Of a stretch of DNA of 64,000 bases, positions 23,602 to 34,830 are shown piece after piece; position 1 is the first letter of the stretch, and each line of letters begins with the position of its first letter. Source of the DNA: Heterostelium multicystogenum (taxonomy: Eukaryota > Evosea > Eumycetozoa > Acytosteliales > Acytosteliaceae). The notes under the pieces were generated by a model. It saw only the letters and a program-made list of their open reading frames with translations. It did no database searches and was not told the origin of the DNA. A program made the position numbers and the translations under genes. The stretch lies in assembly GCA_003667245.1 (NCBI GenBank), contig RCNN01000496.1, positions 62,001-126,000 of the forward strand, read 5' to 3'.

Positions 23602-23919
23602 AAAATTTTAAAGAACAATCTGAATTTATTACTTTTTTCATTTTCTTTCTAACCAAGATTTCATAATTATTATTCCTCACAAATTCATTATGAGAAATTA
23701 AAATCCCTCAACAATAGGGCTTGTGTAAATAACTGAAAAAGATACATTTCAACTATTAATAAGTGAGAGAGGATATAGAATATTTAATTTTTGGACACTT
23801 CTCTATTGGGTAACATCAGAATACCCCACACAAATTTTGTCCAAAAGTTGTCAAATTAAATCACAATCATATTTAATATATCACTCAAACTATCTGACTT
23901 TAGCAATCTATTCTTCAAT

Positions 23920-24777
23920 ATGAACTCTTTGTTGTTTGCCACAGCCGGAACAGGAGTGTGCTGCCTATCGTGGCTAAAGGCATGTCAAATCCTGTCACAC
24001 AAAAAGATATTGACACCAGCTCAAACTAGAAAACTTGTAGGTACTTTCAATCAGTAGTGTTTATAGTTGATGATTCAATCTGACTAGTTCGTTCAATATT
24101 TGATATTTCTCATTGTCTAGATTCATATTGGTACTGGATTTGTATTTGTGCTTACATGGGGATTCTTTCCACTGTACAACCCACTATCAAGATATTGCGC
24201 AGCATTGGTACCTGGAGTTGTAACAATCCAGTTTGCATTGATTGGTTTTGGATTGCTCAAAGATAAAAAGATTGTCGACTCAATGTCGAGATCAGGTGAC
24301 CCAAGAGAGCTTCTGCTTGGACCCGCAAGCTACGGTGTTATTTTTGTAGTATCAGTTATTGTCTTTTGGCTGCATTCTCCAGTAGGAATTACAGCACTCT
24401 CAATGCTCTTTGTTGGTGATGGGTTTGCAGGATTGGTAAGTAAAGATATTCAACACTACCAACCAAACACTACTAATCAATGACTGCTTTAGATTGGTCA
24501 AGAATATAAGACTTCGAAATTACCTCATAACAGATTGAAATCTATTGGAGGTACCTTGGCATTTATAGTATCATCATTGGTGTTCACACCTCTCATTTTA
24601 TACCTTGTCAAGTCATACGGATATCTTGTCACCTTTTCTATTGCAAACTACTTCCCATCACTTGTTTTAGTTACTTTAATATGCGCAGCCGTCGAATCGA
24701 TTCCCCTTGAAGACTGGGACAACATCACTGTATTCCTGACATGTGTAGGATCATTAATGCTCATGGGATGGACATAA
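23920..24777 (+). CDS. Polyprenol/phytol kinase-like membrane protein (VTE5/FOLK/dolichol kinase family)
   Basis: Three exons join without frame breaks: 23920-24036, 24121-24435 and 24493-24777, giving 238 residues. TARKLIHIGTGF at the exon 1/2 junction is the family's first signature. GDPRELLLGP and GDGFAGLIGQ-x-KTSKLPHNRLKSIGGT are the later conserved cytosolic motifs that bind the CTP/prenol substrate in this family. Several hydrophobic segments make a multi-pass protein, probably in the ER or a related membrane. Plant members phosphorylate phytol or farnesol; dolichol kinases share the fold. The substrate in an amoeba without plastids is open. Confidence 0.82.
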
Positions 24778-24843
24778 GGATCATCACATCTATCTCAATT
24801 TAACTTGCGCGAATATATAAATAGCTCAACAACAATTAGATAT

Positions 24844-25921
24844 TTATTTATAAAAAAACAAAATTGTAAAAATAAAAATCGGCAAATGGGAAATGACACC
24901 TTGGTAATCAGCTGGTGATTGATTGAAGCGAAATTTCGTTGTGCCACTTGTTGATTCAATTTCATTACCGTGCAATAAAACAATTAGAGGCGAGGTAAGG
25001 ATGTGAGTAGAGAGTGGATGCATTGTGAAGAGATACAATTGAAGGGATGGCTTGGAGGATGGGATATATACACGTTCTTTATTGATTTGATGGTTGAGAC
25101 GTTGGAATATAGTGAACTGCAAGAGTATGCTAGAAGTGGAAGTTTGGAACACTCTCGATCATATTTCTGAGGGATATCAAGTCGATGTCGATTGTAGGAG
25201 GAAAATTAGGAGGGACTCCAGCAGGAACTCCATTGAAGACCTCGACACTTTGCATCTGGAGCAAGTATGGAGCAACAGCTGGTAAAGCTGCAACATAGGG
25301 ATTGTTTCCTATTGGATGCTTGTAGCCAAGTATTAAAGTGTCTGGAAACTCCAAGATTGTGTATCCATGTGATTGTTGGACCGTGAACGAGTGGTCGTGT
25401 TCCAAAAGATACAACATGAGTCGGTCTGATTGGGAGACCTGCGGCTCTGCGATACAAGAGAGTGATGTACACTGTTCCATTGTCATATTGGAGCTTGACT
25501 TTTGGGTCACCTTTCTTGTAGTTGAGAAATGTTTTCAATGAGACATTCTCTTCAAGGACAAATCTATCAGGGAGATTGGACACATCATCTTCTTTTGAAG
25601 ATTATGTACAATAGGAAGGAAGTGCTGTTGTAATTAGAAGCATTTAGTAAAAAGAGAACAAAATCTGCAAATGAAATATAGCTAATGTATACCAACCTTT
25701 TGGAGTTGTTTAACTCTGTCTGGGATCCATTGACCTCTCAGTGTTGGCATTGTTTGTGAAGTTTCATTTGAGGTGGACATAGGGATATTGTTGACGATTT
25801 CCGGTATTGGATCAAGATCTGAATCTAATACAAATAATGGTGAAGAAGGGCCAGTGTTAGTCTTTTTATGATGCATTTCTTTGGCACCCCCTTGGTTTTT
25901 CTGGGATCTCTTTTGTGACAT
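24844..25921 (-). CDS. Conserved-looking protein of unknown function
   Basis: Exon 1 is 25693-25921 (Lys/Gln-rich start MSQKRSQKNQGGAK), the intron 25592-25692, and exon 2 runs to about 24844. The main body is a single globular region: RFVLEENVSLKTFLNYKKGD, LQYDNGTVYITLLY, SDRLMLYLLEHDHSF, GYTILEFPDTLILGYKHPIG and RLNHQINKERVYIPSSKPSL. Frame breaks near 25440 and 25130 interrupt it but composition continues across. The low number of homopolymers and dense hydrophobic pattern suggest a conserved eukaryotic domain, but I cannot name it. It is convergent with the prenol kinase gene, with only about 65 bp between them. Confidence 0.7.
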
Positions 25922-26483
25922 CTAATGAGAGGACATAGAATTAATTTTAACATTAATTAAAATTTATTCATTTTCCAACCTTTTTAATATGGGAAAAAAA
26001 ATTATCTATAATGATTCTAATCTTGATTTAAAGTGTCTATTGACTTTCATTGATATCCAAAGATAATAATAACAAGATGATATAGATGATAATGAATAGT
26101 ATTACAAAGATTACAGATGTATTTTAATAAATAGAGATAAAAAAAAAAATCATTATCATAAAAAAAAGTATTTGAAAGGGAAATTTGGGATCAGGGTGAT
26201 CTTTGCAGTAAAAGACTTATATGGTGTAAAAGGAAATCTTCTGATCAATCGGAATTTGAATTGAAAATAAAATCAAATTCATTTTTTTAATTTTGTAACC
26301 CCTTTGCAAATCAATCACACCAACCACCTCTTTATAAATGATCAAATTCGTCAGACATTTATTGATCATATTATTATCTATAATATCTAGTCTTATATAA
26401 TAATAATATTATTATTATTATACTATTACTATTATTTATTTATTAGTATTATAGAAAACTATATAGTTTTTGTATTTTAGAAA
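25922..26483. other. Divergent promoter region
   Basis: AT-rich DNA between two divergent genes, with an (AAT/ATT)n tract around 26398-26450 and A/T runs. No gene seen. Confidence 0.5.
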
Positions 26484-27753
26484 AATGGTTGGTATTAGTT
26501 GATATACTTGTTTTAGAAAGTGTAGTGTATGAGCTCATACTGAATGATTAATCATATGTTGGTTTCGTTCGTTTAGTCAAAGAATAACACTACTCAAACA
26601 ATATGAGGAACAACCAAAACCACCTTTCTGGGCAAATTTGATTGCTGGTGGTGTTGCAGGTATTATTGGTGCCTCAACTATTTTCCCAAATCGATATGAT
26701 AAAGACTAGATTGCAGAATCAAAAGGTGCAGCCCAATGGACAGAGAACCTATAACGGTGCCCTTGATTGCGCAAGAAAGATCATTGCCAATGAGGGAGGA
26801 GTCCGTGCACTCTATCGTGGATTGTCGGCCAATCTCGTTGGTATCACTCCAGAGAAGGCACTGAAGCTTGCAGGTGAACGATCTCTTGCGTCAGCTGCTT
26901 CAGGGTGACGCCAAAACCATCACCATTGGACAAGAGGTATTGGCAGGTGCTGGTGCTGGATTCTGTCAGGTCATTGCAACCAATCCAATGGAGATTGTCA
27001 AGATTCGTATGCAGATCAGTGGAGAGGGTGGAGCAAAGGCATCGCTCAAAGAGGTCGTCTCCGAGCTTGGACTTCGTGGATTTGTATAAAGGAACCGCTG
27101 CAACACTGCTTCGTGACGTGCCATTCTCGATGGTCTACTTCTCGATGTACGCACGTGTCAAGGGATACTTCACAGACAAGAAAACAGGACACATTTCAGT
27201 TGGAAACATTCTCCTCTCTGGTATTATAGCAGGTAGTTTTGCCGCATCAGTCAGTACGCCAATGGATGTCATCAAGACAAGAATCCAAGTCAAACCAAAA
27301 CCAGGTGATCCAACATACACAGGAATCATCGATTGTATACAAAAAACATTAAGTACGATCATAGATAGATATCAATCGATCATTATCGACGCGACTCATT
27401 TAACCATTGAACTAACAAACCAATCCAATCCAATCAATCTAACAGAAAATGAAGGACCAAAAGCATTCACCAAAGGTTTGGTACCAAGAATTATGATTAT
27501 AAGTCCATTGTTTGGAATTACACTTGTGGTATATTGAAGTCCAAAAGAAGGTAAGATTATTTATAATTCAAAATATATTTCAATAATAATTTATTAATTT
27601 CATTTTATTTCAAATTCCACACAGATATTTGCACTCACACAGAATAAGAATAAAGTACAATTAAATAATACAATCAATCAATCACCTAAACAATTATTTA
27701 ATTTTATTAATATAAATAATAATAATAAATTAAATACTATTATAATAAACTAA
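26484..27753 (+). CDS. Mitochondrial carrier, glutamate-carrier (SLC25A18/22) type
   Basis: Three carrier modules are visible: IFP-IDMIKTRLQNQ, TNPMEIVKIRMQ and STPMDVIKTRIQ, the PxD/ExxK/R signatures of SLC25 proteins in the inner mitochondrial membrane. ITPEKALKLAVNDLLR, GAGAGFCQVIATNPMEIVKI and LRDVPFSMVYFSMY are closest to mitochondrial glutamate and aspartate/glutamate carriers. There are no EF-hands, so the simple glutamate carrier is the better guess. Introns: 5' intron ending at 26576, 27353-27445, and about 27551-27624. A 43-codon Asn-rich last exon (27625-27753) follows. Frame breaks near 26690, 26872, 27085 and 27533. The first exon and start (ATG at 26484) are uncertain. Confidence 0.85.
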
Positions 27754-28851
27754 AGTATAATAATTACTTAAAATGATTGATTTATTTATAATCAAACTAA
27801 CATATATGATTGTTGTTCAGATGGCCATTGAAAAATAAAATAATAATTGATTGGTTGAATAAGTTATATTTAGTACAAATATGGTAATTATTGATAAACA
27901 AAGTTCTAATGTGTCTAGACACACATTCTCTCACTCACCCAACTTCAATATCAATAGCCAATGGAAACATATAGACATATATATAGATAGATATAAATAG
28001 TATTATCTACTAAATTGATAGATGAAAAGTGCTGGTCAGCTCCCAACCTAGTGATATATGTAGTACCTCTATCTCAATGGATAATCTATCAATATCCATT
28101 TGAATAGGAATGGAATAGAGTAGAAACTTTTGAAAAGTTGTAAACATTGTGTGGTTGATGATATTTGTTTGAACAGTCATTCATACTGGTTAATGAAAAT
28201 AATAGATCAATGACATCAAATAAAAATAATTAATTCATCAGACTTACGAAATAAGCATATGAATTCATAATATCCCACCACACTCACTCACTCACACTCA
28301 CACACATTCTCTTTCATACATACAAAAATCAACAACAACCACACTACAGTGTCTCCACATTCCACAAATTAATTCCCAAGAAACAAACCCCAATTTGAAA
28401 ATCAATACATCAAAACACATTCCACACTCACTCCATCATCATTTCCATTCATATTTATTCATCATTGCAATGATCAGAGTGAGTGTGGTACAGAGGTGAA
28501 CAACAAAACAACGTCTGCCTTTCTTCTTTCTAGGATATCCGCTGGCAATAAATAATAAGAATAAAGAGAAAAAGTGTTTACCAATGTTCATTTGGAAAAA
28601 AGTGATTTAATATATTTCATTGTAATTATCGATATTATCATTATACTAGATTATTAATCAATCATTAGGTTTCCAATTTTATATATCATAATACCAAAAA
28701 TATAGTATAGAATAGAATATTGATGATTGATTTTCAATTAATTTAATTTAATGTACTATTAGTAAATAAATTATAGATAATAATAATAATAATAATTAAT
28801 TAGATATTTATAATTAGTTTGGAATTAGTTAGTTGAAATCAGTTTGTTAGT
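27754..28851. other. Intergenic region
   Basis: About 1.1 kb, AT-rich, with a CACT/CA-rich tract near 28271-28312. A tiny spliced frame near 28470-28550 (ATG ATC AGA, then GTGAGT to TTCTAG) may be part of the 5' leader of the next gene. No gene supported. Confidence 0.5.
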
Positions 28852-30436
28852 ATGTTGGCAATACAACCAGAAGCTCAAGCACTGAAGGAAAAAGGCAATT
28901 TGGAATTATGGAATAAAAACTATGACAGTGCTTTGGAATATTTCGATTTGGCAATTGATGCCGACCCAAATTGTTTGGAATTGCCTCTTTCTAGGGCTGC
29001 GGCGTTGAACTCCAGTGGGAAGTTCTCCGACGCCATTTTGGAGTGTCAGAAAATCGTGGACATGGCAAATCAGCTGAATTTGGACGGTGATGATGAGCAG
29101 TCAGACTCGAGCAGCGCCATTAGAAAGCCAACGAGCCCACTCGACCAAGACGATATACAGCGTGTGCTTCAGATGAAATCGCGCGCCTATGCGAGAATGG
29201 GCACTGCTTACATGGGAAATCTCCAGTTTGCCGAGTCGAAAAAGTGTATCATTACTGCCATCAATATCTACAACTGCGTCGAGTTCGAGGAGATGCTTGC
29301 CTGGATCAATGAGCTGATAATCTATCGACGACAGAAGCAAAGATTCTCTTCAAACAAGCCAATCAGCTCTACTACGAGAAGCGCTACGAAGAGGCCATCA
29401 AGCTCTACACAGAGGCCATTTCCATCGACAAATTTAACAATATATTGTATGCCAATCGCTCGATGGCCTATTGCAAGATGAAGAGATACAATGAGGCAAT
29501 AGATGATGCTGACCTATCAATTGAGATTCAAGAATCAGATAATCAATATAACTATTTAGTAAGTTTCTTAAGAAAATAGAATTCTATTCTATGTTAGGTA
29601 TTAACAGGTTTACAATGTAGCCCTATTATTCCAAAGCAAATGCACTGTATGCACAAACAAACTATGAAGAGGCATTAGTATATTATAATGAAGCACTGAA
29701 GCACAAGAGTGACTCCGCCCCTATAAAGAAGAAGATTAAAAAGATTACTATATTAATGGTATTGTATTGTCATTTAAGATAGAATAATAGTAATACTTAA
29801 CTAACCATTCATAATGTGTATATATTCTAGAAGAATAATAATAAACCAATAAAAGAAGAAACAAACAAGTAGTAGTAGTAATAGTAGAGTGAATAGAGAT
29901 AGACTGAAGAACAAGAAGAAGAGCAACCATGATGATAGAAGTACAACGACTACAACCACGACTACATCTACTGCAAACTATAGTAGTAGCAGTAGACTTG
30001 AAAGATTCAAGAAGGAGTCTATCGGATTCGAGGAAGACGAGATACAAGACTACAGTCACAATGGTGAGGAACTACCAAAGTGACGCCTATGAAATGAATG
30101 TTCCAAATGCAGCTTCCGATATCGTCTCTGAAATTTCTGAAGCATCCGAGTTCAGAACTCCAGGAACTGGTGGTCCTATTATTCAGAAGCTACAACAAAA
30201 GCCACTCAGCACAATCGTTGAAGACACGAAAGAGGTAGAGCTAGAGCAAGAACCAGAAGAAGAACTCGAACAAGAACAAGAGGTCGAAGAAGAGGAACCA
30301 GAAGAACTGGAAAAAACAGGAGGATGAAGATGAAGACCAAGACTTAGAAGATGAAGACCAAGACGTAGAAGAAGAAGAAGAAGAAAAGGAGAAACATGAA
30401 TACAAAAAACCAGTTGCCATGCCAAGTTATCAATAA
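28852..30436 (+). CDS. TPR protein with acidic C-terminal tail
   Basis: The N-terminal half holds TPR units: ALKEKGNLELWNKNYDSALE, then, after a frame break near 29338, QANQLYYEKRYEEAIKLYTE, LYANRSMAYCKMKRYNEAID and, after intron 29559-29620, KANALYAQTNYEEALVYYNE. This arrangement is a peptide-binding TPR superhelix of the co-chaperone type. A further intron follows near 29760-29830. The C-terminal part is Ser/Thr-rich, then strongly Glu-rich (ELEQEPEEELEQEQEVEEEE), ending near 30436; it needs frame changes near 29870, 30080 and 30315. There is no J domain or other catalytic domain. The partner is unknown. Confidence 0.7.
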
Positions 30437-30600
30437 TAAACAACCCTTTATTATATTTATATTTATATTAAATTTATGCAAATGTTTGAAATTCAAATGG
30501 TGTTGTATTTTAATTTTTAGATTGATTTGTTGTTTGTCTGAATCCAATCATTGTTGTAGATTATATAGATATAGATATTATAGATAGATAGGATATAGGA

Positions 30601-31491
30601 ATGGCAGAATCATTGACTATTGATAATCAGACGATTGACGAAATCGAGAGAAGAGTTGGTCAGCTTGAAATTGCATTGCTTGGTTACCAGCCATACTCGA
30701 GCGATAGCGTGTTGAGTCAACCATTACCAAATACTCTTGGTGCATCGGCAACTCAACTTTTGATTCATAACTTACAACAACAGCAAACAAGCATCACCAA
30801 GTCTTTCTGGCAATAGAAAGCGATCAAATACCACATCAAGCTCATCAGCTGCTGCAAATATACCAATTGAAACACTAGTAGATCAGCTTGATAGATTTCA
30901 AATCGACACTACAGCAGATAAAATCGGATCATGAGTCAATTGGTCAATTTATGAATATGTGTATGTGAACCTCGATATAAAGCATTTACTATCGTCTTAA
31001 ATGACTAACTTTGCTTTTATTCGTTCATCATGATGATCAGATAAAGATAATGAAAAGCTATTCAATGAGATTGCAGAGAACGATGAATTGTTGACACCTG
31101 TGGAGAAGTTGGCAATCATTCTATCGGCAGAAGATGAGATTATATACACTGCAAGCTATTTACAAAAGTTAGCTGAATTGGAGAAATTCATTCAATCCAT
31201 CTACTTTAGAGTCAGTTCCGTCGATGATTACACAGCTTCAACCAATCGAATCATTACATAACGAACAACAAGCAATCACTGTAGCTCTTAACAAGAAATT
31301 AGAAAGTAGAATTCAATCTTATAACGACATTGTAAATATCTAATCTATCATTGCATTACTGTACTCAAATCTTGATTTCAATATGAGACTAACATACAAC
31401 CAACTAACCTATACCTCTATAGATTGAATCACTCTCAATGAAATTTGCATACTGGGATAAAGTATTGACCGAATTAGAGAAGAAGAAGTAA
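30601..31491 (+). CDS. dctn3: Dynactin subunit 3 (p22/p24)
   Basis: A small coiled-coil subunit of the dynactin shoulder, which links dynein to cargo. The start MAESLTIDNQTIDEIERRVG resembles the N-terminal heptads of DCTN3 with ERRVGQLE. Exon 2 (from 31041) carries DELLTPVEKLAIILSAEDEI and YLQKLAELEKFIQ. The last exon carries MKFAYWDKVLTELEKKK, matching the family ending (F-x-x-W-D-x-x-L). A Ser/Asn-rich insert near 30800-30880 is extra. Introns: about 30959-31040 and 31334-31424. Frame breaks near 30805, 30930 and 31197. DCTN3 diverges fast, so the call rests on heptad layout and C-terminus. Confidence 0.72.
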
Positions 31492-31765
31492 AACGTCAAC
31501 TAAATCAGATCAAAAGATTGCACTGTGATACAGTATTCACTAAAATTTGTAATAAAACCAACTACTAACAAACAAACCAATCATTTTATATTCTATTTTA
31601 CTAATTATTATTATTTATTATTATTAATATACTATTTATTGTTTCTTTGGTTGTTCTTTTTCTTTGTTTTATCTAAAAGATATTCTAAATTCCAAGCTTT
31701 CAATTTATCCTGTTAATTTGATGAAGGTTAGAACTAGATTGTCACAGCAAATAATAATGATGATG

Positions 31766-31977
31766 TCAAATTACTTTAATGCAAACTTGATATTCTTCCC
31801 ATTCTTCTTGACACTCTGCTGATGTATTTCCCTTTAAGAAACTGTTGCTATACCACTTATAAAAACATTTGATCGTGTCTCTCTTTTAGTTCCTTGCAAG
31901 CAGTTGGGTCCAGCATAGGATGTACTGGTTTCTCTTTATTCTGTTGTTGTTGTTGTTGTTGTTTGATTTGTAGACAT
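31766..31977 (-). CDS. Mdm35/TRIAP1 family twin-CX9C protein
   Basis: A small intermembrane-space protein that in other eukaryotes partners Ups1/PRELI proteins in phospholipid transfer. The core reads LDPTACKELKERHDQ, then KWYSNSFLKGNTSAECQEEW and EEYQVC. Removing one A from the AAA at about 31867-31869 restores DQCFYKW, giving two CX9C motifs exactly as in TRIAP1/Mdm35. A second one-A correction near 31964 joins the start MSTNQ to a Gln run. About 70 residues. Import would use the Mia40 disulfide relay. Confidence 0.82.
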
Positions 31978-32214
31978 TGTATAGCACTATAACGTTATAT
32001 AAAGATATAAATTAGATATTAAAAATAGTTGTAAGATATATAAGAGAGTCGGTCTATTTAATTAAAGCTAAATTAGTTATTTACAACATTCGTCTTTGTG
32101 TTATTTAAATAATTTGTTTTTTATTTTTTTGCAGGAATGACAATGACATCAACTTTACCACACTTTTAGTTCATTAATTGATTGGTTGGTGTATGACTAA
32201 TGATGAGTATAGGT

Positions 32215-32782
32215 TCACAGGATTATAATGGAGAGAAGGCAGAGGAGTGTGAATATGGCGGTGATTGGTGTTGGAGCTAGTTGTGAGTTGTCGGATGTTG
32301 TAATTCCTGTGATTGGTGTTTGTGGTGTTGTGCTGTTCTCCCAGCAGTCGTAGACGGTCAAGACAAAGTTACATCCGACATCAGCATTATCGCATCGCAC
32401 GTAGATCAGTGGCACATAGGTCGATGGAACATCGAATGAAATTTGGCCATTGGTGAGATAGTTGCTGTTGTATAAAATGGTCATATTGGAATAGGAGAAT
32501 TTTGCTGGACCCTGGACAATTTGCTCAGTGATTGTTATATGGATAGTATCCAATCGAATAGAAGATAATGAGAGGGGCGGAAATGTTTGAATTTGTAAAC
32601 TCCAGACTTTTAATATAGTAGTTGGTAGTTTCTCTTAATGTATAGCATTTAGAAGAGTATCCTGAGTGAGATGGTCCGAAAAAAGATGAAGATTTCGTAG
32701 GTAGTCCAGGAGTACAATACGCACTAGCTCCTCCACATAAGACTACAGTCAATACTATTGAAATTAGTATATGTAATTTCAT
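32215..32782 (-). CDS. Secreted or GPI-anchored small protein
   Basis: The protein starts with a clear signal peptide (MKLHILISIVLTVVLCGGAS, cleavage likely before AYC). The mature part has several Cys (YCTPG, SKCY, VRCDNADVGC, VYDCW) and N-glycosylation sequons (NMT, NST). It ends in a Ser/Thr-rich stretch and a hydrophobic tail (ITAIFTLLCLLSIIIL) with no charged residues after it, as expected for a GPI signal. One frame break near 32565 separates the halves. About 188 residues. The family is not recognised; a beta-sandwich surface protein is plausible. Confidence 0.65.
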
Positions 32783-33272
32783 TTTTATATATTTAAAGAT
32801 TGATTATAATTTTGGTATAAATATAGTGATTGATTTTATTGAATGAATCATCTAATTGGATAACAATAAATACTTCAATAACATAGACATCATAAGATAT
32901 TAATAGGATTTTTAAAAATATCTCGGGAAAATAAATTAGGTGACATTTTGATATTTTCTTCTCCTTTGAACAGTCTAGTGTAATCTACGAAATAAAACTC
33001 CATTGATATTTTAAATTCCAATCTTGGTTTTAAGAGGATGAAAGAGAGATACAGGATAAGGATATTCCCACAGAGTCCCGAATTATTTCATTCGTTCAAA
33101 GTTGAAATCCAATGTCTAAATCACTAAAGACTTTCTTAAAATTCCACTAATTTAGTTTGTTGATCTGAATGGAAATTTTCATTTTGGACATTGTTTAGTT
33201 TGACAATCAAATTAATATATTTGAGTGTGTGAGACTAAATTGAACCAACTGTACAGAACTATAGTTACATCA
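32783..33272. other. Divergent promoter region
   Basis: AT-rich spacer between the secreted-protein gene and cyclin H. No gene seen. Confidence 0.5.
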
Positions 33273-34385
33273 ATGTCATATAAAGGATCTACACAACTAA
33301 AGTCATGGATATTCACAAAACAAGAGCTTGAACAACAGAGAAACAATGCTAACAATGCTTATTGTGAGTCTTTCAAGGCAACAGGAAACACAAAACATGA
33401 GAACCTAGTTACAACTGAAGAGGAACAACAACTCCTCTTCTACTATAAAAACTAAAATTATGGAATTCGGTCAACAAATGAACTTACCGGATGCTGTTTA
33501 TGTATGTACAATAATCCTATTATTGCTAGCACAAACGACACTGACAATCACTTACTTGACTGAATCTTCACTAATCATCTATTCTTACTTTCGCTACGAA
33601 AGTGTACTGCAGTTGCATATCTAAAATAGATTCTACCTGAAGAAGTCAGTGATGGATGTAAACCCCAAGCAAGCAATGAAAGTGTGTATATATGTAGCGT
33701 GCAAAACTGAGGATAATCACTTGGAAATCGATAGCTACTCCAATCTTGTCAAAGTGACACCAAAGGAAATCGTAGACATGGAATACCACTGCTGGAATCA
33801 CTGATGTTTCATTTGATAGTATATCACCCATTCAGACCCCTGTACGGTCTGCTTCTTGACATCAATGATCTCGTCGCAGGCAATCAACACTCGTCATGGC
33901 TAAACTCGACAACATTCTCATTCGAACAGATCTACGAAGAATCCAAGAAATACGTTTTAAAAAATCAATTCTCACCGACTGTTGCTTTCTCTATCACCCC
34001 TACCAAATAGCATTAGCATGTCTCGACTTGGCATGGCCACCATTTGCAAAGTATGTATTTATCAGTGGAGGAGAGAAGAAAACTACTCCCATACTCTTCT
34101 CATAACTTACAGAACTCTAACCAATCGTCCCATCATTCTTTATGATGTTCAGTTACTTTGAATTAAAATTTAAACCGTTTAATAATCATATCAACAGATA
34201 CAGAAAGAGATCAATGAAATTAAAGAGATCCTTTCAAATGTACCAAACAAACCTGATTTAGAACAAGTTAAAAGTGTAGATAGAAAATTATTGTATGTAC
34301 AAAAGTTAATTAACTACGTGTTTGAATCAAAGCTCCAAACTAACCAATCAATCAATCAACCAATCAATCAATCAATCATCAATCA

Positions 34386-34416
<31 letters not shown>

Positions 34417-34624
34417 TAGATTATTACTTAAATCTTTAAAGAAAGATGATGATAAAAAGAAAAAGAAGAAATCATCTTCCTCATCAGGTAGCAACAAAAA
34501 ACAAAAGACTGAGTCATCAGCAGGCACAACGACAACAGTTACAGCAGCGGATAGTAGCAGCAACAATGGAAGTAATGTAAATGATCCGATGCTAGTTGAT
34601 CAACCATCGACTTTAAATACATAG
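33273..34624 (+). CDS. cycH: Cyclin H (CDK-activating kinase / TFIIH)
   Basis: Cyclin H activates CDK7 in TFIIH and the CDK-activating kinase, in the nucleus. The start MSYKGSTQLKSWIFTKQELE matches the cyclin H N-terminal helix (S-x-x-K-x-W-x-F). The cyclin box has RFYLKKSVMDVNPK, IYVACKTEDNH, MFHLIVYHPFRPLYG (family F-H-L-x-V-x-x-P-x-R-P) and YHPYQIALACL. Introns: 33502-33602, about 34050-34198, and about 34291-34419, the last containing an (ATCA)n tract. A Lys/Ser-rich tail ends at 34624. Frame breaks near 33455, 33624, 33780 and 33970. Orthology is clear despite these. Confidence 0.9.
34344..34417. repeat. (ATCA)n microsatellite in a cyclin H intron
   Basis: About 18 near-perfect copies of a 4-bp AATC/ATCA unit. 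It lies between a GTATGT donor and the ATTAG acceptor, so it should be spliced out. Confidence 0.85.
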
Positions 34625-34830
34625 TCTGTTCAATAAATGAGAGAAGTTTGATCAATTTAGTGGGTATACATTTGTAAATTGGAATTTATTAGTTATAGAA
34701 TTCCCTAATTCCAAAAGTTATAGTTGTTTGACATGTTATTGCTTTTGTTTACTATTATTAGTTTGATGATTTTGAAAGATAATATGTTGTATTTAATTAA
34801 TGTATTTGAATTTGATAATGATTCAATCAT

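Noticed and set aside
34322..34430. NQSINQS repeat apparently coding in cyclin H
   Set aside because: The (ATCA)n tract lies between a good GTATGT donor and an ATTAG acceptor; splicing it out joins the coding parts better.
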